Shown one piece after another: positions 1 to 8,164 of a stretch of DNA of 64,000 nt. Position 1 is the stretch's first letter; each line of letters opens with the position of its first letter. The notes below the pieces were generated by a model, which worked only from the letters and a program-made list of their open reading frames with translations, did not search any database and was not told the DNA's origin. Source of the DNA: Desulfosporosinus hippei DSM 8344 (lineage in GTDB: Bacteria > Bacillota > Desulfitobacteriia > Desulfitobacteriales > Desulfitobacteriaceae); NCBI RefSeq assembly GCF_900100785.1, contig NZ_FNCP01000019.1, positions 29,532 through 93,531 of the forward strand. The letters run 5' to 3'. A program made the translations under genes and the position numbers.

Positions 1-267
1 TATCTGGTAGATTATATTGTCGAGCAGCCTTGGGGTGCTCACCCAACAGGTTTGTATGGCGTACACGAACCAGACGGAGAATTTATCTCTAACTTCTTTA
101 AGGCAACCCGCACACAAGAGGGTTTTGATCAGTGGGCTGAAGAATGGATCTTTGGGGTCAAAGACTTCCAAGAATACCTGAGCAAGCTAGGAATTACGCG
201 TTTGGAATCCCTCAAAGCCAATCCGGCTCTAGGCTATTCTTCCACCATGAAAAGGGGGTCAAGATAA
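1..267 (+). CDS. Class I CoA-transferase, subunit A (C-terminal part)
   Basis: This is the last 88 codons of a gene that begins before the window. The frame is open from base 1 and ends in TAA at 265-267. The peptide has the motif EQPWGAHPTG and a tail typical of the alpha subunit of glutaconate/3-oxoacid-type CoA-transferases. In that family the A subunit pairs with a B subunit to move CoA between carboxylic acids in fermentation or acid activation. The stop overlaps the start of the B subunit by one base (TAATG), so the two are translationally coupled. The acid substrate cannot be read from this fragment. Family assignment is good and specificity is unknown. Confidence 0.8.
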   Translation, partial: YLVDYIVEQPWGAHPTGLYGVHEPDGEFISNFFKATRTQEGFDQWAEEWIFGVKDFQEYLSKLGITRLESLKANPALGYSSTMKRGSR

Positions 268-989
268 TGGAAAGCAAAAAAGGCCATTCTAAACCCGGTG
301 AGTTTAAGCCCATTGATCTTTTGGCTTGTGCTGCAGCTCGAGAAGTAAAGGATGGAGAGATCGTCTTTGCGGGAACAGGCCTCCCAATGTTAGCCATCAT
401 GGTAGCTCAGCATACCCAAGCGCCTACCGCAGTCTGTATCTATGAATCAGGCTCCATTGACGGTAGACCTATAGATCTACCCACCTCCGTTGCCGATGCC
501 CGCTGTAGTTATCAGGCTGCAGTTGGTGATGGCCTAACTGACGTCTTCGGTCAGCTCCAGTCCGGTAAAGTGGACTTGGCGTATCTGGGTGGTGCAGAAG
601 TGGATCTCTATGGCAATGTCAATTGTACCTTTATGGGCGGTCCTACAGGGAAAAGGCTGACGGGCAGCGGTGGCAACTCTGATATTCATTCCCTTGCTAA
701 GCGCAGCGTTTTAATCATGCCTCAATTTGGTCAAAAACGTCGTTTTGTTGAGAGAGTCAGCTATATTACCTCCCCTGGCTGGAAAATTCCACATTGGCCG
801 GATAAAGAATGGGTTCCCAAACAGGAGGTTTATGGGTCGGCGTTCAATGGCGGGCCAGCTGCTGTTATTTCAGATATGGGTGTTTACCGTTTTGATGCAA
901 AGGGCGAAATGTATCTGGATACGGTTCACCCCGGATTTACGCCGGAAGAATGCCGGGAAAACTGTAGTTTTGACCTGAATAATTTCTAA
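267..989 (+). CDS. Class I CoA-transferase, subunit B, ending early by an apparent frameshift
   Basis: The start is ATG 267, behind AAAGGGGG and overlapping the A-subunit stop. The open frame gives 240 residues. The motif ESGSIDG near residue 60 fits the catalytic glutamate region of the family (the glutamate normally forms the CoA thioester), and Gly-rich stretches such as LGGAEVDLYGNVN follow. The family usually continues about 30 residues after the point where this frame stops. The missing tail is present in the +1 frame from about 979 (ISKCKGETLTPTYEEL, ending DPEGIIMK at 1077). One surplus base around 978-984 therefore explains the stop. This may be a real mutation or an assembly error. 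The truncated product keeps the catalytic core, and whether it folds is unknown. Confidence 0.8.
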   Translation: MESKKGHSKPGEFKPIDLLACAAAREVKDGEIVFAGTGLPMLAIMVAQHTQAPTAVCIYESGSIDGRPIDLPTSVADARCSYQAAVGDGLTDVFGQLQSGKVDLAYLGGAEVDLYGNVNCTFMGGPTGKRLTGSGGNSDIHSLAKRSVLIMPQFGQKRRFVERVSYITSPGWKIPHWPDKEWVPKQEVYGSAFNGGPAAVISDMGVYRFDAKGEMYLDTVHPGFTPEECRENCSFDLNNF

Positions 990-1077
990 GTGTAAAGGTG
1001 AAACTCTGACTCCTACTTATGAGGAATTAGAACTGCTCTATAAAGTCATTGATCCTGAGGGAATTATTATGAAGTAA
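979..1077 (+). pseudogene. Out-of-frame C-terminal tail of the CoA-transferase B subunit
   Basis: Read in the frame of 979, this stretch encodes IISKCKGETLTPTYEELELL and ends with a DPEGIIMK tail before TAA at 1075-1077. That is the usual pattern of a class I CoA-transferase beta-subunit terminus (a PT-x-EEL segment followed by DPEG). It lies directly after the stop of the upstream frame, so it is the detached end of that gene rather than an independent one. No ribosome binding site or start codon precedes it. Confidence 0.75.
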
Positions 1078-1140
1078 TGATTAAAAAACATTGACGTCAG
1101 TAAGATTTTGTAATAGGCTTATTCTAAATCAATAAATGAA

Positions 1141-1197
1141 ATGCTATAACTTTTGCTGTTTCTGATATCAAACAGCCAGGAGTTATAGCATTTTTTA
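1141..1197 (+). terminator. Strong hairpin and U-run with a palindromic core, before the YczE-like gene
   Basis: The outer arms ATGCTATAACT (1141-1151) and AGTTATAGCAT (1181-1191) pair perfectly and are followed by a run of T. An inner pair GCTGTTT/AAACAGC around GATATC (1155-1176) adds a second stem. It can end the CoA-transferase transcript, but the T-run finishes right at the ribosome binding site of the next gene, so it could also act as an attenuator. The inner core recurs upstream of xdhC at 22477-22499. Confidence 0.7.
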
Positions 1198-1216
1198 TGT
1201 GGGAGGAAGAGATAGC

Positions 1217-1879
1217 TTGAAAATTAAAAACTTTGCTGAGATGGCCTATCTGTTGGGGCTGATTATTCTGGCCCTAGGCGTGGCACTTATGGAAAAAGCC
1301 GACCTCGGCATTTCTATGGTAGTTGCCCCGGCCTATTTAATATCCTTGAAAGTTAATTTTCTCACATTTGGCATGGCTGAATATACTCTCCAGGCCGTTC
1401 TGCTAATTTTCGTCTGCCTGTTGTTGGGTCAGTTTAAGCTGTCCTACTGTTTCTCTTTTGTCACGGCAGTTATTTATGGCTTGGTATTGGATGGTTGGAT
1501 CTGGATGCTGAATGATGTAACCGCTGCTACGCTGAGTATCCGCATCCCTCTATATTTAGTAGGTATGCTCTTCTGCGCCATGGGTATTTCTCTGCTCTTT
1601 CACACCTATCTTTCTCCCGAAGTTTATGAGTTGTTCGTAAAAGAAGTGTCTAAAAAGTACCGGATAGATATCAATAAGTTTAAAATTGGCTATGACTGCA
1701 CCAGCTGTGCAGTTGCCGTGGCCATGTCTTACCTTTTCTTTAATAGCCTGCGCGGTGTTGGTATCGGCACGGTAATCTGTGCTCTGGTCAACGGCCTCAT
1801 AATTGCTCAATGCAGCAAGTTTTTTGAAAAGTATATTGATTTCTCCCCAAAATTACCTTCTGTGCAAAAATATTTTTGA
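1217..1879 (+). CDS. YczE/YitT-like integral membrane protein (DUF6198 type)
   Basis: I place the start at TTG 1217, about 11 bases behind GGGAGG, which gives 220 residues. A GTG at 1199 is in frame but lies inside the terminator/RBS region. The protein has about five or six hydrophobic segments, with LIILALGVALMEKADLGISM near the N-terminus, a pattern of the YczE/YitT group of uncharacterised membrane proteins. The cytoplasmic loop VKEVSKKYRIDINKFKIGYD precedes the last segments. It is flanked by its own terminators and so looks monocistronic. No transport substrate is known for this family, and the assignment rests on overall pattern. Confidence 0.6.
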   Translation: MKIKNFAEMAYLLGLIILALGVALMEKADLGISMVVAPAYLISLKVNFLTFGMAEYTLQAVLLIFVCLLLGQFKLSYCFSFVTAVIYGLVLDGWIWMLNDVTAATLSIRIPLYLVGMLFCAMGISLLFHTYLSPEVYELFVKEVSKKYRIDINKFKIGYDCTSCAVAVAMSYLFFNSLRGVGIGTVICALVNGLIIAQCSKFFEKYIDFSPKLPSVQKYF

Positions 1880-1916
1880 TTGGGATTTCTGAGATAAATC
1901 CCCAATCCTGTTTTGC
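1878..1916 (+). terminator. Intrinsic terminator after the YczE-like gene
   Basis: GATTGGGATTT and AAATCCCCAATC form a hairpin with one bulge, starting at the stop codon and followed by CTGTTTT. Confidence 0.55.
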
Positions 1917-1988
1917 TCAGCTATAATTGACATTTGCTAGAGAAATGTAATAAACTAGGGTATACCTAAAAATGAGAGGATGGTTTTT

Positions 1989-2024
1989 TTGTTAAATGTG
2001 TCTGTAATGGTGATTTTCAACTAA
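1989..2024 (+). CDS. Candidate leader peptide (11 codons)
   Basis: TTG 1989 lies nine bases after GAGAGG (1974-1979) and opens MLNVSVMVIFN, ending in TAA at 2022-2024. An in-frame ATG at 1980 would give MVFLLNVSVMVIFN, but it abuts the Shine-Dalgarno too closely. A short hydrophobic peptide at the head of a long terminator-containing leader is what drug-responsive attenuators use. I infer translation from position only. Confidence 0.4.
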   Translation: MLNVSVMVIFN

Positions 2025-2244
2025 ACAGTTGAGAGAGGTTACTTTATAAAACGTGGGTGTTAAACCTGCTTTTTTAAGTGCACCTTTCTGAAAGCGCAAC
2101 CTTTGCGTTTTTGGATAACGCCTTACAGATTACGTCCTACAATAACCATTTGAGTTATAAACAGTGTCACCCTTTGTCGACCCTTTGTTGTAAGGTCAAA
2201 AAGCTGACATTGTAACTATGGCGATTATTATCGTATAGTTTTGT

Positions 2245-2286
2245 AGAGTGTAACAGGCATGTCCTGTTGCACTCTATTTATTTTTC
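2245..2286 (+). terminator. Leader terminator upstream of the MutS2-like gene
   Basis: Arms AGAGTGTAACAGG (2245-2257) and CCTGTTGCACTCT (2263-2275) pair over 13 positions with one G-U, have a five-base loop, and are followed by ATTTATTTTTC. No gene ends just upstream, so this terminates a leader transcript. Confidence 0.7.
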
Positions 2287-2326
2287 TCAATAGTGTTAGG
2301 TGATTTTATACGTCAGTTAAAATCAT

Positions 2327-2404
2327 TGCCCACAGGAGTATTCTGCGTATTTTTGGGAATTAAATGATCCAGAAAATAAGGTAATCTCTCTTGTGGGCAT
2401 TTTA
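2327..2404 (+). promoter_or_regulatory. Second switch-like hairpin before the MutS2-like RBS
   Basis: TGCCCACA (2327-2334) can pair with TGTGGGCA (2393-2400), followed by TTTTAATTGTT. ATCATT just before the first arm can pair instead with AATGAT (2363-2368). The mutually exclusive options suggest an antiterminator/terminator pair. Confidence 0.4.
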
Positions 2405-2426
2405 ATTGTTATAGGGAGGATTTTTG

Positions 2427-4382
2427 ATGAACGTCAACAATACACTGGAATTTAATACTATACTTGAAACTTTAGCTGAGCATGCACGTTCCCAAAAGGC
2501 AGTAGAAAAGTTGCTCTCTCTAAAGCCATTTTTAAATGAGCGAGAGTGCAAAGCCAAAATGCAGGAAACAACAGAGGCCCGCATGATTTTAGAGGGTATA
2601 GGTACGCCGCCCCTGGCCTCAATGAAAGAGCTGGATAAAATCCTGGATTTAACAGAGAAAGGCTCTATGCTGACCCCTGAACAGCTCACAGGTATCTGTG
2701 GTTTTATTTCTTCCTGCAAAAGAATGAAGAAATATCTTAAAAAGGCTGAATCCTTCAATACAGATATAGGGTTTTATGGTCATTCTTTTAGTCCGCTAGA
2801 TCCGCTTTTTGAGGAAATTGAGCGCTGTATCAGAAATGAAGCGGTTGACGATGGTGCTTCTTCAGTTCTTCGTGATATTCGCAGAAAAATTGAAAACACA
2901 AAATCTGCGGTAAAAATAAAGCTTGAAGGTATACTGCGCAGCAAAAAGGAATGGTTTGCAGATGGATATGTCACCATTCGTAATGGGCGGTTTGTCTTGC
3001 CGGTCAAAAAAGGCTACAAAAATCAATTGAGCGGAACAGTCATTGATACTTCGAGCACTGGCAGCACCTGTTTTATTGAGCCGACAGCAGTGAGAAAGCT
3101 GCAGGAGGAATTGGCGGTTTTACAAATTGATGAAGATAATGAGATTAGAAAAATATTATACACTCTTACTGTGCTTGTTGAAGAGCATATTAATGAGTTG
3201 AGAATCAACAAGGACTGCATGGAAACTTTAGACTTTATATTTGCCAAGGCAAAACTGTCTGTTGAGATGAAAGCAGTTCCTGTCTCCATTACAACGGAAC
3301 GAAAAATCATCATAAAGCAGGGAAGACACCCTTTATTGAAGCCGGACCTCTGTGTTCCTCTTGATTTTGAGATTCGAGGGGGGCGGGGTGATGATGCAAT
3401 TAACGGTGTTGTGATTACCGGGCCGAATACAGGGGGTAAAACCGTCGCCTTAAAAACCATTGGCTTACTGTCAATTATGGTCCAAAGTGGACTTCATGTT
3501 CCTGTGGCCGATGGCAGCATATTTTCTATGCATAACAGTGTTTTCTGCGATATCGGTGATGGACAAAGCATTTCCGAGAATCTATCTACTTTTTCATCCC
3601 ATATCCAAAATATTGTAGCTATTCTCCAAGAGGTATCAAGGGAAAGTCTGGTTTTGCTTGATGAATTAGGCTCCGGTACAGACCCTGCTGAGGGGATGGG
3701 ACTGGCAATTGCAATTTTAGCTGAATTAAATCAGAGAGGCTGTCTTTTTGTGGCCACCACCCATTACCCGGAAATCAAGGATTTTGCCAAGAATACAAAA
3801 GGACTTATGAATGCTCGAATGGAGTTTGATCGGGAAAACTTACAGCCCTTATACAAACTGCAAATTGGTGAGGCCGGGGAAAGCTGTGCCTTATACATTG
3901 CCCAAAGATTAGGCTTTCCGGGGCATATGCTGAAGCGAGCCCAAAAAGAAGCTTATGGCTGTAGATCTTCTGAGTCAAGGGATAGACCAACTATTATGTT
4001 TGATGAGGATAACACTAATGAAGAGGACAACACTAAAATTGACACTGTTTCCCACAACAAAATTCAAAAGGAAGTTCCTAAGGAAAAGTCACCCTCACGG
4101 AGCGAAAGTTTTAATATAGGCGACTGTGTAAGGGTTTACCCCCAAAAATCCCTAGGCATTGTTTACAAGAGAACCAATGAAAAAGGCGAGCTTGGCGTGC
4201 AGATCAAAGATAAGAAGCAACTGATTAATCACAAGCGGCTTAAGCTTTTCCTTCCTGCCAGCGAACTCTATCCGGAGGATTATGATTTTTCGATTATTTT
4301 CGATTCGGTGGCAATTCGCAAGGCCAGACACCAGTTAGAAAAAGGGCACGAAGTTATAATAGAATATGAGGAGCGTGATTAA
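2427..4382 (+). CDS. Short MutS2-family ATPase lacking the Smr domain
   Basis: ATG 2427 sits seven bases after AGGGAGGA and encodes 651 residues. It has the MutS2 order: a clamp/lever region rich in helices, the sequence GTVIDTSSTGSTCFIEPTA, Walker A GPNTGGKT near residue 330, STFSSHI, and Walker B LLDELGSGTDPAEG, then ATTHYPEIK. The coiled linker is followed by a KOW-like segment (FNIGDCVRVYPQKSLGIVYK). Full MutS2 proteins are about 780 residues and end in an Smr nuclease domain. That domain, with its DLRG-type motif, is absent here. MutS2 in Bacillus acts on collided ribosomes, and an ATPase-only paralogue with a structured leader could serve ribosome rescue or drug tolerance (inference). 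Confidence 0.85.
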   Translation: MNVNNTLEFNTILETLAEHARSQKAVEKLLSLKPFLNERECKAKMQETTEARMILEGIGTPPLASMKELDKILDLTEKGSMLTPEQLTGICGFISSCKRMKKYLKKAESFNTDIGFYGHSFSPLDPLFEEIERCIRNEAVDDGASSVLRDIRRKIENTKSAVKIKLEGILRSKKEWFADGYVTIRNGRFVLPVKKGYKNQLSGTVIDTSSTGSTCFIEPTAVRKLQEELAVLQIDEDNEIRKILYTLTVLVEEHINELRINKDCMETLDFIFAKAKLSVEMKAVPVSITTERKIIIKQGRHPLLKPDLCVPLDFEIRGGRGDDAINGVVITGPNTGGKTVALKTIGLLSIMVQSGLHVPVADGSIFSMHNSVFCDIGDGQSISENLSTFSSHIQNIVAILQEVSRESLVLLDELGSGTDPAEGMGLAIAILAELNQRGCLFVATTHYPEIKDFAKNTKGLMNARMEFDRENLQPLYKLQIGEAGESCALYIAQRLGFPGHMLKRAQKEAYGCRSSESRDRPTIMFDEDNTNEEDNTKIDTVSHNKIQKEVPKEKSPSRSESFNIGDCVRVYPQKSLGIVYKRTNEKGELGVQIKDKKQLINHKRLKLFLPASELYPEDYDFSIIFDSVAIRKARHQLEKGHEVIIEYEERD

Positions 4383-4450
4383 GAGGCAAACAGAGATAGA
4401 ACTGGGTAATATATTTAAACCTGCTCAAACTCAACAGTCATTTAATCAAA

Positions 4451-4504
4451 AGTAAAACAGTATAGCCCGGAGATTTTCGTCTCCGGGCTATACTGTTTTA
4501 CTTT
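4451..4504 (+). terminator. Bidirectional-looking terminator
   Basis: A nearly perfect hairpin of about 20 bp (arms AAAACAGTATAGCCCGGAGA and its complement, TTTTCG loop) is flanked by A- and T-rich ends, after the MutS2-like gene. Confidence 0.85.
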
Positions 4505-4642
4505 CAGGGCATTTACAACTCAAGTGTATAAGTTATCCTACCTATATAGTTACGAGAAGGAAAAATAGAGATTAATAGAGAAATTGTATATCTGGCGAAA
4601 TAAAAATCTTTAGCTATATAGAGTAAAATGGAGGAAAGTGTT

Positions 4643-5689
4643 TTGAATTTGGAAAGAAAGTTTATTAAGATTTTGGTATTAACCCTGATCTTAAATTTAA
4701 CAATGGTCACAGCCGTAATGGCAAAGCCAAAAACAACAACTTCGCCGCCCCCACCTCAAACGCTGCCTGGAGTGAAACCGATTTTCAGCAGTTCTTTTAT
4801 CCAATATTGGTACGCTCAAGATTGGGATTTGAACCGCTGGACCCAGGAATTAAGTATGCTTCAAAACACTGGGATTAACGAGATTATTTTACAAGATATC
4901 GCAGATACGAAAGCGATGTATGCAGCATACCCCACGCAGATTCCTGGATATACATTTAATGATGTGGATATGGTCGGTAATGCTTTAACCGCTGCCGATT
5001 CCCTAAATATGAAAGTGCGCATTGGATTAGGATTTAACGGAGATTGGTGGAAGGTTAATGCCGGCAATATGAATTGGCTCAATGTTGAAGCCTCAAAGAA
5101 TAAGCTGATTGTGGACGAGATTGTGGATGTCTATGGAATGCATCCATCCTTGGGGGGCTGGTATATTTCATATGAGTTCTCGCAATTAAGTGCTCGAAAC
5201 ATGATCTACCAAGTGAATCTTAATAATTTTTATAAGCAGATTACAGCCGAAATTCAGCTTAAAAGCACTTTGAATATCATGATTGCACCTTTTTATAATT
5301 CTAAATACTCCTATTTAGTTTCGCTATCTGGCTGGACAAAAATGCTTAAAAACATTTTAAACGGTACTGGAATCCATATTGTTGCCCTTCAAGACAGTGT
5401 AGGTGCGGGTTACAATACTTTATCTCAAGCCAAAAACCTCTTTAGGTATACTAAAAAGGCAACGGATGCCATGGGTATGACGCTTTATGCGGATAATGAA
5501 ACCTATACCTCGAAATCCTCCGGTAATGCTACAGCAACCCAATCTGATATTCAAGGGAGAATTTCCGCCGCTGCCCCCTATGTTCAAGGGTTTATCGCAT
5601 TTAGTATTGACCACTACCAAAACAAAAACGAGATATCTCAAGTTTCTAACTATAATTATTACTACAATTATTATCTAAGATATAAATAA
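4643..5689 (+). CDS. Secreted DUF4434-type protein (glycosidase-like TIM barrel)
   Basis: TTG 4643 is the likely start, eight bases after GGAGG. The in-frame ATG at 4628 overlaps the Shine-Dalgarno itself. The 348-residue product begins with a signal peptide (KFIKILVLTLILNLTMVTA, then AVMA) and a short Pro/Thr-rich linker. The remainder contains SSFIQYWYAQDW, NEIILQD, GLGFNGDWW and GWYISYEF, which fit the DUF4434 group related to glycoside hydrolase folds. A Tyr/Asn-rich C-terminus (NYNYYYNYY) is unusual. The protein is probably exported, and its substrate is unknown. It is monocistronic between two terminators. Confidence 0.7.
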   Translation: MNLERKFIKILVLTLILNLTMVTAVMAKPKTTTSPPPPQTLPGVKPIFSSSFIQYWYAQDWDLNRWTQELSMLQNTGINEIILQDIADTKAMYAAYPTQIPGYTFNDVDMVGNALTAADSLNMKVRIGLGFNGDWWKVNAGNMNWLNVEASKNKLIVDEIVDVYGMHPSLGGWYISYEFSQLSARNMIYQVNLNNFYKQITAEIQLKSTLNIMIAPFYNSKYSYLVSLSGWTKMLKNILNGTGIHIVALQDSVGAGYNTLSQAKNLFRYTKKATDAMGMTLYADNETYTSKSSGNATATQSDIQGRISAAAPYVQGFIAFSIDHYQNKNEISQVSNYNYYYNYYLRYK

Positions 5690-5815
5690 TTCCACTTGAT
5701 TTCGGCCCTTTTACAATCTGGATGGCTAATGATTTAAAGTTGGATCTAGTTGTCGATAAGTGTTAGTCAGGGAATGAAAATCCTTTACCTTGCAAAAAGT
5801 GCAAAATACTAATTG

Positions 5816-5847
5816 GCCGCTACAGAAATTGTAGCGGCTTTTAATAT
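5816..5847 (+). terminator. Intrinsic terminator
   Basis: GCCGCTACA (5816-5824) pairs with TGTAGCGGC (5830-5838), followed by TTTTAATATT. It lies between the DUF4434 gene and the IIC-EAL gene. Confidence 0.8.
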
Positions 5848-5964
5848 TAGGTGAAGATTAGGGAGGACTTTCGCAAAAAATGTTGAATTCTAGTAATTTA
5901 TGTTAATAAGAATCAATTTCCATAGTTATCAGAGAGTTTTAAAAAAGTTTGGGGTGTGGTTTCC

Positions 5965-8121
5965 ATGAAGTTAACCCAACGGGCCTTGGATTTGTCAACG
6001 GCAATCTCTGAAAATCTTATTGTAAAATCAATAAACAAAGGGTTAATACTAATCATCCCATTAATTATTGCCGGGTCTGTAGCCCTGGTTATTAATAATT
6101 TTCCCCTTGTTCAGTACCAGGATCTAATGACCTCGCTGTTTGGACCTGATTGGAAAACCTTTGGCCAAAGTGTTTGGAATTTGACATTTGGCTTGATGGG
6201 GCTGGCCCTTTCTGTCACAATATCCTATTCTCTTGCCTTAGCTGATCCTCAGATGTCTAAGGACAGGGTCAATCCCATCATAACGTCCCTTGTCGCACTT
6301 ATCTCTCTGTTAACTATTATTAACACAGGAAGCTCAGGAATACATACAAGCAATGCTGGAGTAACAGGTATATTCTTATCTATTATAGTGACAGTTCTCT
6401 CTACAGAATTATTTATTCATCTCAATAGGTGTTTGGATAAGTATTATCTATCGTTTATGGTAGATGCCGATCCGGTTATCCCTAAAGTCTTATTCTTAAT
6501 TTTTCCCTTTTGCTTAACTCTCGTCGGAGTTTCCTTGTTGCGAGTCCTACTCACCTATATGGGCATTGAAGATATTAACCAACTAATTACTGATTTAACC
6601 ATGAACGTTTTTTTAAACATTGAAAATCAGTTTGCAGCTTCTATACTCTTTGTTTTCTTGAATCAGGTCTTCTGGTTTTTTGGTATTCATGGGAACAATA
6701 TCTTGTATTCCGTTTCCCAAGATATCTATTTCAAAGCAATAGATCTAAATCTCAGTGCCCTATCGACAGGAGGGGAACCGGTACATATCCTAACTAAACC
6801 TTTTCTCGATGTGTTTGTCCTGATAGGAGGCTCAGGTTCAACATTATGCTTGTTAATAGCAGTTTTTCTGGCTGGAAAAAAGAGCAATACTATAAAATTA
6901 GCAAAGATAGCTTTTCTAACCTCAATCTTTAATATTAACGAGATAATTGTTTTTGGTTTGCCTGTTGTCCTTAATCCACTATTTTTGATCCCATATATAC
7001 TAGTTCCCCTTATCCTAACTATTATTGCTTATCTAACAACATCTATAGGCCTAGTCCCGGTAACCATAGCACCGATTAACTGGACTACACCGCCCCTTCT
7101 GGGTGGCTGGCTGGCGACCTCTTCATGGAGGGGCTTGGCCTTGCAGATTTTCAACATAATAATTGGTACCTGTTTGTATTACCCCTTTGTTAGGCTCTAT
7201 GAGCTGCAAAAACGAAAAGCAATTATTAATAACTATGAGCAATTAGTTCAAACAGTTCTCTGTGATGATTATAGCGCAAAAAAGAGAATTTTATCCAGAA
7301 GTGATCAGATAGGGAATACGGCCAATGCTCTAAGTTACGACATTCGAGTAGCTCTTGAAAAAGGAGAATTTTTCCTTGAGTATCAGCCCCAGGTTGATGA
7401 AAAGGGAGCGGTTATTGGTGTGGAGGCCTTGCTTCGGTGGAATCATTTGTTCTATGGAAGGGTGAATCCACAGGTAGTTGTTGCTATAGCCGAAGAGGCT
7501 GAAATTATAAATAAACTAGGTCGATGGGTTATTGAAGCAGCATGTTTTCAATTGGGGGAATGGAATAAGCAGGGTATTGTTGATATTCGAATGGCCATCA
7601 ATATTTCGCCGACCCAATTGAATGATCAACTATTAGATATACTAGTCAATATCTTTAGGACTACTCAACTTAATCCCAGAGACATTGAATTAGAAATTAC
7701 TGAAACAGTTGCCTTTGGGACCAACACCCAAACCGTAGATTTATTAGAAAAGATTAAAGGTCTGGGTGTAAGTATAGCCATGGATGATTTCGGAGCGGGC
7801 CACGCCTCCCTTTATTATATGAAGTATTTTAACTTAGATAAGATTAAAATAGATGGTTCCATCACGAAGGATGTTATCGACAATAAAAGTTGCCAGGATA
7901 TTATTTCCTCAATCACTTACCTGGCAGAATCAATGGAAATCACGGTTCTTGCCGAATACGTAGAAACATTAGAGCAAGCAGAGGTTTTGAAGAAACTCCG
8001 TTGCCAGCAATTTCAAGGTTATTATTTCAGCCGGCCCCTTAGTGTATCTCAATGTGTGAAAGTCATTGAAAACTGTAGGCAGGAAATTGAGGGGGATAAT
8101 GGAATATTAATTAAGGACTAA
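5965..8121 (+). CDS. PTS EIIC-like membrane domain fused to an EAL phosphodiesterase domain
   Basis: I take ATG 5965 (after GGGGTGTGG) over GTG 5956, giving 718 residues. Residues 1 to about 415 are a multi-span EIIC domain of the lactose/cellobiose type (NQVFWFFGIHG, FGLPVVLNP, LVPVTIAPINWTTPP). IIA and IIB parts are missing. From about residue 460 an EAL domain follows with the usual catalytic set visible: EALLRW, INISPTQ, EITE, DDFGAG, DKIKID, AEYVET and QGYYFSRP. It should hydrolyse cyclic di-GMP at the membrane, perhaps gated by a sugar bound in the IIC pocket (inference). It is followed 43 bases later by a DUF1285 gene, possibly co-transcribed. Confidence 0.85.
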   Translation: MKLTQRALDLSTAISENLIVKSINKGLILIIPLIIAGSVALVINNFPLVQYQDLMTSLFGPDWKTFGQSVWNLTFGLMGLALSVTISYSLALADPQMSKDRVNPIITSLVALISLLTIINTGSSGIHTSNAGVTGIFLSIIVTVLSTELFIHLNRCLDKYYLSFMVDADPVIPKVLFLIFPFCLTLVGVSLLRVLLTYMGIEDINQLITDLTMNVFLNIENQFAASILFVFLNQVFWFFGIHGNNILYSVSQDIYFKAIDLNLSALSTGGEPVHILTKPFLDVFVLIGGSGSTLCLLIAVFLAGKKSNTIKLAKIAFLTSIFNINEIIVFGLPVVLNPLFLIPYILVPLILTIIAYLTTSIGLVPVTIAPINWTTPPLLGGWLATSSWRGLALQIFNIIIGTCLYYPFVRLYELQKRKAIINNYEQLVQTVLCDDYSAKKRILSRSDQIGNTANALSYDIRVALEKGEFFLEYQPQVDEKGAVIGVEALLRWNHLFYGRVNPQVVVAIAEEAEIINKLGRWVIEAACFQLGEWNKQGIVDIRMAINISPTQLNDQLLDILVNIFRTTQLNPRDIELEITETVAFGTNTQTVDLLEKIKGLGVSIAMDDFGAGHASLYYMKYFNLDKIKIDGSITKDVIDNKSCQDIISSITYLAESMEITVLAEYVETLEQAEVLKKLRCQQFQGYYFSRPLSVSQCVKVIENCRQEIEGDNGILIKD

Positions 8122-8164
8122 TATCTTTTGATTTGACAACCTTAATCTTAAGGAGGAATGAATC

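Larger units (their letters stand above)
1920..2426 (+). promoter_or_regulatory. Long structured leader of the MutS2-like gene, with uORF and attenuator
   Basis: About 500 bases without a normal gene precede the MutS2-like CDS. They hold TTGACA at 1927, a short uORF (1989-2024), and several hairpins: GGTGTTAAA/TTTAAGTGCACC around 2056-2084, CGCAA-CCT-TTGCG with T5 around 2096, and AACTAT/ATAGTT around 2214. A strong terminator follows at 2245-2286, then a second switch-like element at 2321-2404. In that element ATCATT can pair with AATGAT, or TGCCCACA with TGTGGGCA. This layout matches ribosome-mediated attenuators of antibiotic-inducible genes. The function is inferred and untested. Confidence 0.5.

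Noticed and set aside
960..1077. Programmed -1/+1 frameshift in the CoA-transferase gene
   Set aside because: No slippery heptamer, internal Shine-Dalgarno or stimulatory hairpin is apparent. Mutation or sequencing error is simpler.
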